This document shows positions 60,801 through 64,000 of a stretch of 64,000 nucleotides of DNA, in pieces (positions within the stretch are counted from its first letter, which is position 1; each line of letters begins with the position of its first letter). Source of the DNA: Struthio camelus (taxonomy: Eukaryota; Chordata; Aves; Struthioniformes; Struthionidae); the NCBI RefSeq assembly GCF_040807025.1, contig NC_090953.1:23482997-23546996 (forward strand). The letters are read 5' to 3'. Made by a program: the position numbers and the translations under genes. The notes under the pieces are model-generated. The model saw only the letters and a list, made by a program, of their open reading frames with translations. It ran no database searches and was not told the origin of the DNA.

Positions 60801-63167
60801 TTTTATTCTGTTTAGTGAAAAGGAGTTCAGCTCAGCTCTGCAGATGTTCTCATTATATGTGTAACTGTGTAATTTTTTTTTTTTTTGAAGCCTATTATGC
60901 ATTAGCCCATGGCAACAATTCCCGCAGGTTAATGAGATGCCGGATAAAAAAAGTAAACTTCTAGAGTTTTAAAGGGCTGTCTTCAGTTTCACTAAGTTAG
61001 TAACTCTTAACTATAAGAAAAAGTAAACAGCAATCTCATCAGGCTTCATCTGTACTCTCTGCTCTTTTATATCTACCCTATCTTCTTTTACTTGCCTTCT
61101 GTCTAAACAATCCCTTCCCTGTCGACAACAGAAAAGTCCATAAAACAGTAATTTCCAAGCTATCATTCATAAACTGCATCAGATCCTCTTCCTGCATTTC
61201 ATATGCTACAGTTCCCTCAGGAAGCAGAGAGGGAAACGTTCCCAAATTGCCCGAACGCCTTCTGGCTCCGCTCATTCCAGCCAGCCGGCCCATGCCAGGA
61301 ACCGGTCCTTTCCCAAAGATCAGCACGTATGAATGCGATCCTCCGTTTGGTTTGGTTTTTCCTCGCCCACCATTTCGCCTTGGTGCGCGCGGTTATAACA
61401 AAGATTAAGAGCACAGTAACAGTGTCATTTCAGACCCACGCGGCGGGCTGGAAGCGATCATGTTACCAGCCTTAAGTTATCATTCATCAGCTGAGCCATA
61501 GTAACCAGGCAGGCACGTCCAGCCCTCTCCAAATGCAAAAGCAGTAAAGTATTTATCTTGGATACCCCCTAGCAAAGAGGTAGGGGTAGCTCTTCCTACC
61601 CTCCTCCCCCTGCCAAAGAAAACCACAAATCACAAAAAAAGGCCCTTCACTGGCAGTTCGTCCTTTCTGCCCCAGCAGCGACAAAAGCCAAAGTGTTCCA
61701 ACACGGTAAATCGCTAAGAAAGCTATTAGCACTACCATGCTGCTAGGCAAAGCCTTCGCATTGCTAGGGCAGGACTGAGACCTTCTCCCCCTGCTCCCGC
61801 AGCAATCCCGTGCAACCCCAAGCCACCCGCTTTTCCCCAATCCAATTTAGCGAATGGTATTAACTTGTCCAGCAGGGACTTTCACCCAGCTCTCTCCTTG
61901 GGCCGCGAGCAGATGGGGTAGCTGGAGAGTGAAAGGGAAGGGTCACGTGTAAGGTTCCTCCGGCAAACAAGCCGCTAGTACGGAAACGTAACAAAACAGC
62001 CACTTTCCAAAACTCTGCATTTGTCCCAAGGTTTCACCCTTCTCTAGACTCTCCCATCTCAGGATCTGAAAACACATGCAAGGAAACTTATCCAAACACC
62101 GCTGTGATAAAGACAAACATCGCCTACATTAGAGAGAAATAAAGGCTTAAAACGCATTTCCAGGGAGCCTGTTCATAGCTGGAGCCGAAACAGCAATCAG
62201 ATCTGACCTCCAGGCCTCATGTTACCACCCTTTTGACACCTTCCCTTCCTGAAGTTTTCTTTTAAACAAGACCTCCAGATTGAAGTGCCCTGGAATTTAA
62301 TTAGCAACTCTATAAACTAAGCTAAAAGCTATGTTTTCTTTCCCCCCACTTCTTTTTCCCCTCCTGTAAAATTTAAGCAGGCAGAGAAATTTTACAGCAG
62401 GGACAAAACTAATTTTATCATTCTAGCATTTATAGGGGGAGATGGGGTAATTTTCCTTTTATACTTTTGCATAACAGAAGGCCTCTCTAAGCAACGTTCT
62501 CTGAAGCGGGACGGGCCAGGGAACGGGAGAGGGGCTGGGGTTTTGGACCTGGCGAATTATCTGTACTCTTCATCGAGTCGGCCAGAGCTCAGCCCGTTTC
62601 AGAGGGGCTCACGGAGAGAGAGAGATGGGAAGTGGGGAAAGGCTGCTCTTCCAGCCCCCTCCTCCCCCAGCCCATCTCCGAGGAAAAGCAAGGCGATAAA
62701 GTCTTTATTGGAAAACCCCAGCGCCTGAACAGGAAAGGCTGAAAAACGAGTATCAGGGGACGATTGGATGCTGAAGCAGAGCGGATCCTTTCACAGGCGG
62801 CTGCAAGGCTTGTCAGGGGCCATGATGGATTACTGTCATCTGGCAGCATCAGGATTAATGATCCGCAGGTCAGAGGGGAGAATTCCAGAGGGAAAGGTCA
62901 GCAGCCGGGGGCACAGCATAAGACTTGTTGCCTTTTGATGGCAAACTCATTTTACTGTACTCTCAAGCTTGCCTCTCTCCACTCTGCCAGCTCACGGAAA
63001 TGCTGTACGTACCACACTTACAGAAAGTTGGAAGCCTTGCCCAGCCCAAAGGAGAGGGTGAGGAAGACGACTGGCTCCTCTCCTCCTTGTCTTCTTGGTA
63101 AACAATTTTTCTTCCTCTTAGTAGAGCCCCAGCCACGCAAGCCCTGGCCACCTCTCCTTGAAGGCAT

Positions 63168-63190
63168 CACACACACACACACACACACAC
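63168..63190. repeat. (CA)n microsatellite
   Basis: About eleven perfect CA units in the ARID3B intron. Confidence 0.9.
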
Positions 63191-64000
63191 AAAAGGGGCA
63201 AGGAGGCTGTCTCCACTGGAAAAGGGTCGCTGCATAACTGATCCACAAGCTCTGGGACAGGTATATGCGCTGTGCCTTTCTGTTGCGTTAACCACGGGGC
63301 AAACGGAGCAGCAGGCAGCCTCCTGCTCCTGAAGACCCAAGGCCGGGAGAGCACAGCCCAGGGGTAAGAGGCTGCTGACTCCAGAGAACCTACCTCCCCC
63401 TTTGCTAACTGGAAGGGCTGCGAAGAGGACAAAAAGCCCCAGTATGACACTGGAAGGAGGAGGAGGAGAAATCATCCCGTAGCCCATGGGCTAAGCAGCT
63501 TTCTGAAGGGGAAGACAGCTGTAAGTACAGTTCAGACTTGTGGAATAAAGAGTTTCCCTGGAGGAAGTCTGACTGTAGCTATAAACATAGCTGTCCTTCA
63601 AGGGAAATAAGCAGCCCCTTCTGCCAAGCTGTTTCACCCCTTTCAAAAGCCTCTTCTGTTGCAAGGAGACATAATAGAAGTCTAAAGGGCTCATGTGGAT
63701 AGGCTTGAATGTCCCCTATGTCTCCTACACCAGAGAGGCAGATAAAGCAACTGTATGATTTTTACCCTTCAGGAGCTTTTTAAGAAGAAACTGAGCAAGA
63801 TGTGAACCCCAGATAATCTTTGAATGACTATTTTTACATCTGTTGGCAATGAAACAACGCCTGAGAAAGAGGTGCTGGCTGAGCAGTGAAGTTATCTGAG
63901 CTTTGCTCCCCTGCTCCTTTCCGACGATAGCCACTGCTCACTGCTGTGGAGCCTTCCTATCTGTCGAAACGGACCTGTACTTTGGGCTGAAGTCTTCCTC

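Larger units (their letters stand above)
58694..64000 (-). other. ARID3B: ARID3B intron inside the ARID domain (5' end outside window)
   Basis: The next upstream exon should carry the first ARID helices; nothing like it is seen, so the intron exceeds 5.3 kb. It holds an old dispersed repeat at 60585-60800 and a (CA)n tract at 63168-63190. A GC-richer patch at 62480-62900 has short frames without domain character and could be regulatory. Confidence 0.65.

Overview
The window is vertebrate nuclear DNA, most likely from a bird or a close sauropsid relative. Split genes have GT-AG introns and conserved vertebrate products, dispersed repeats are few, the one clear LINE is a short CR1 tail, and a very GC-rich block lies in the middle. 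The gene order EDC3 - CLK3 - ARID3B matches human 15q24 (recalled, not searched). Two extra genes lie between CLK3 and ARID3B here; as far as I recall, those two genes are adjacent in human.

Layout. (1) 1-7.5 kb: last two coding exons of EDC3 (+), an mRNA-decapping enhancer, then a long 3' UTR. (2) 7.8-20.76 kb: a complete CLK3 gene (-), a LAMMER/CLK splicing kinase with 12 coding exons and 488 codons. It runs tail to tail with EDC3; their poly(A) signals are about 310 bp apart. (3) 20.4-23.7 kb: GC-rich, CpG-rich block with the CLK3 promoter, a tandem duplication across the CLK3 first-exon splice donor, and a minisatellite of about sixty 15-bp units with no length change between units. (4) 23.8-36.8 kb: a (+) gene I could reconstruct exon by exon but not name. 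It encodes a coiled-coil protein of at least about 820 residues from at least 22 small exons, nearly all joined in phase 0. (5) 37.48-40.7 kb: a synaptotagmin-like gene (-) with one membrane span and two C2 domains that have lost their calcium-binding aspartates; it is tail to tail with the coiled-coil gene. (6) 41-45.9 kb: intergenic, no gene supported. (7) 45.9-64 kb: 3' part of ARID3B (-), with the second half of the ARID domain, the REKLES region, the stop and a long 3' UTR. Its introns hold several decayed MIR/L2/L3-type repeats.

EDC3 acts in mRNA decay, CLK3 in SR-protein phosphorylation and splicing, and ARID3B in AT-rich DNA binding. Nothing shows a joint pathway. The less-described material is the pair of genes between CLK3 and ARID3B and the indel-free minisatellite beside the CLK3 promoter.

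Exon edges were set by reading splice consensus and phase by eye. They are strong for EDC3, CLK3 and ARID3B, good for the C2 gene, and moderate for the coiled-coil gene, where the 5' end is open.
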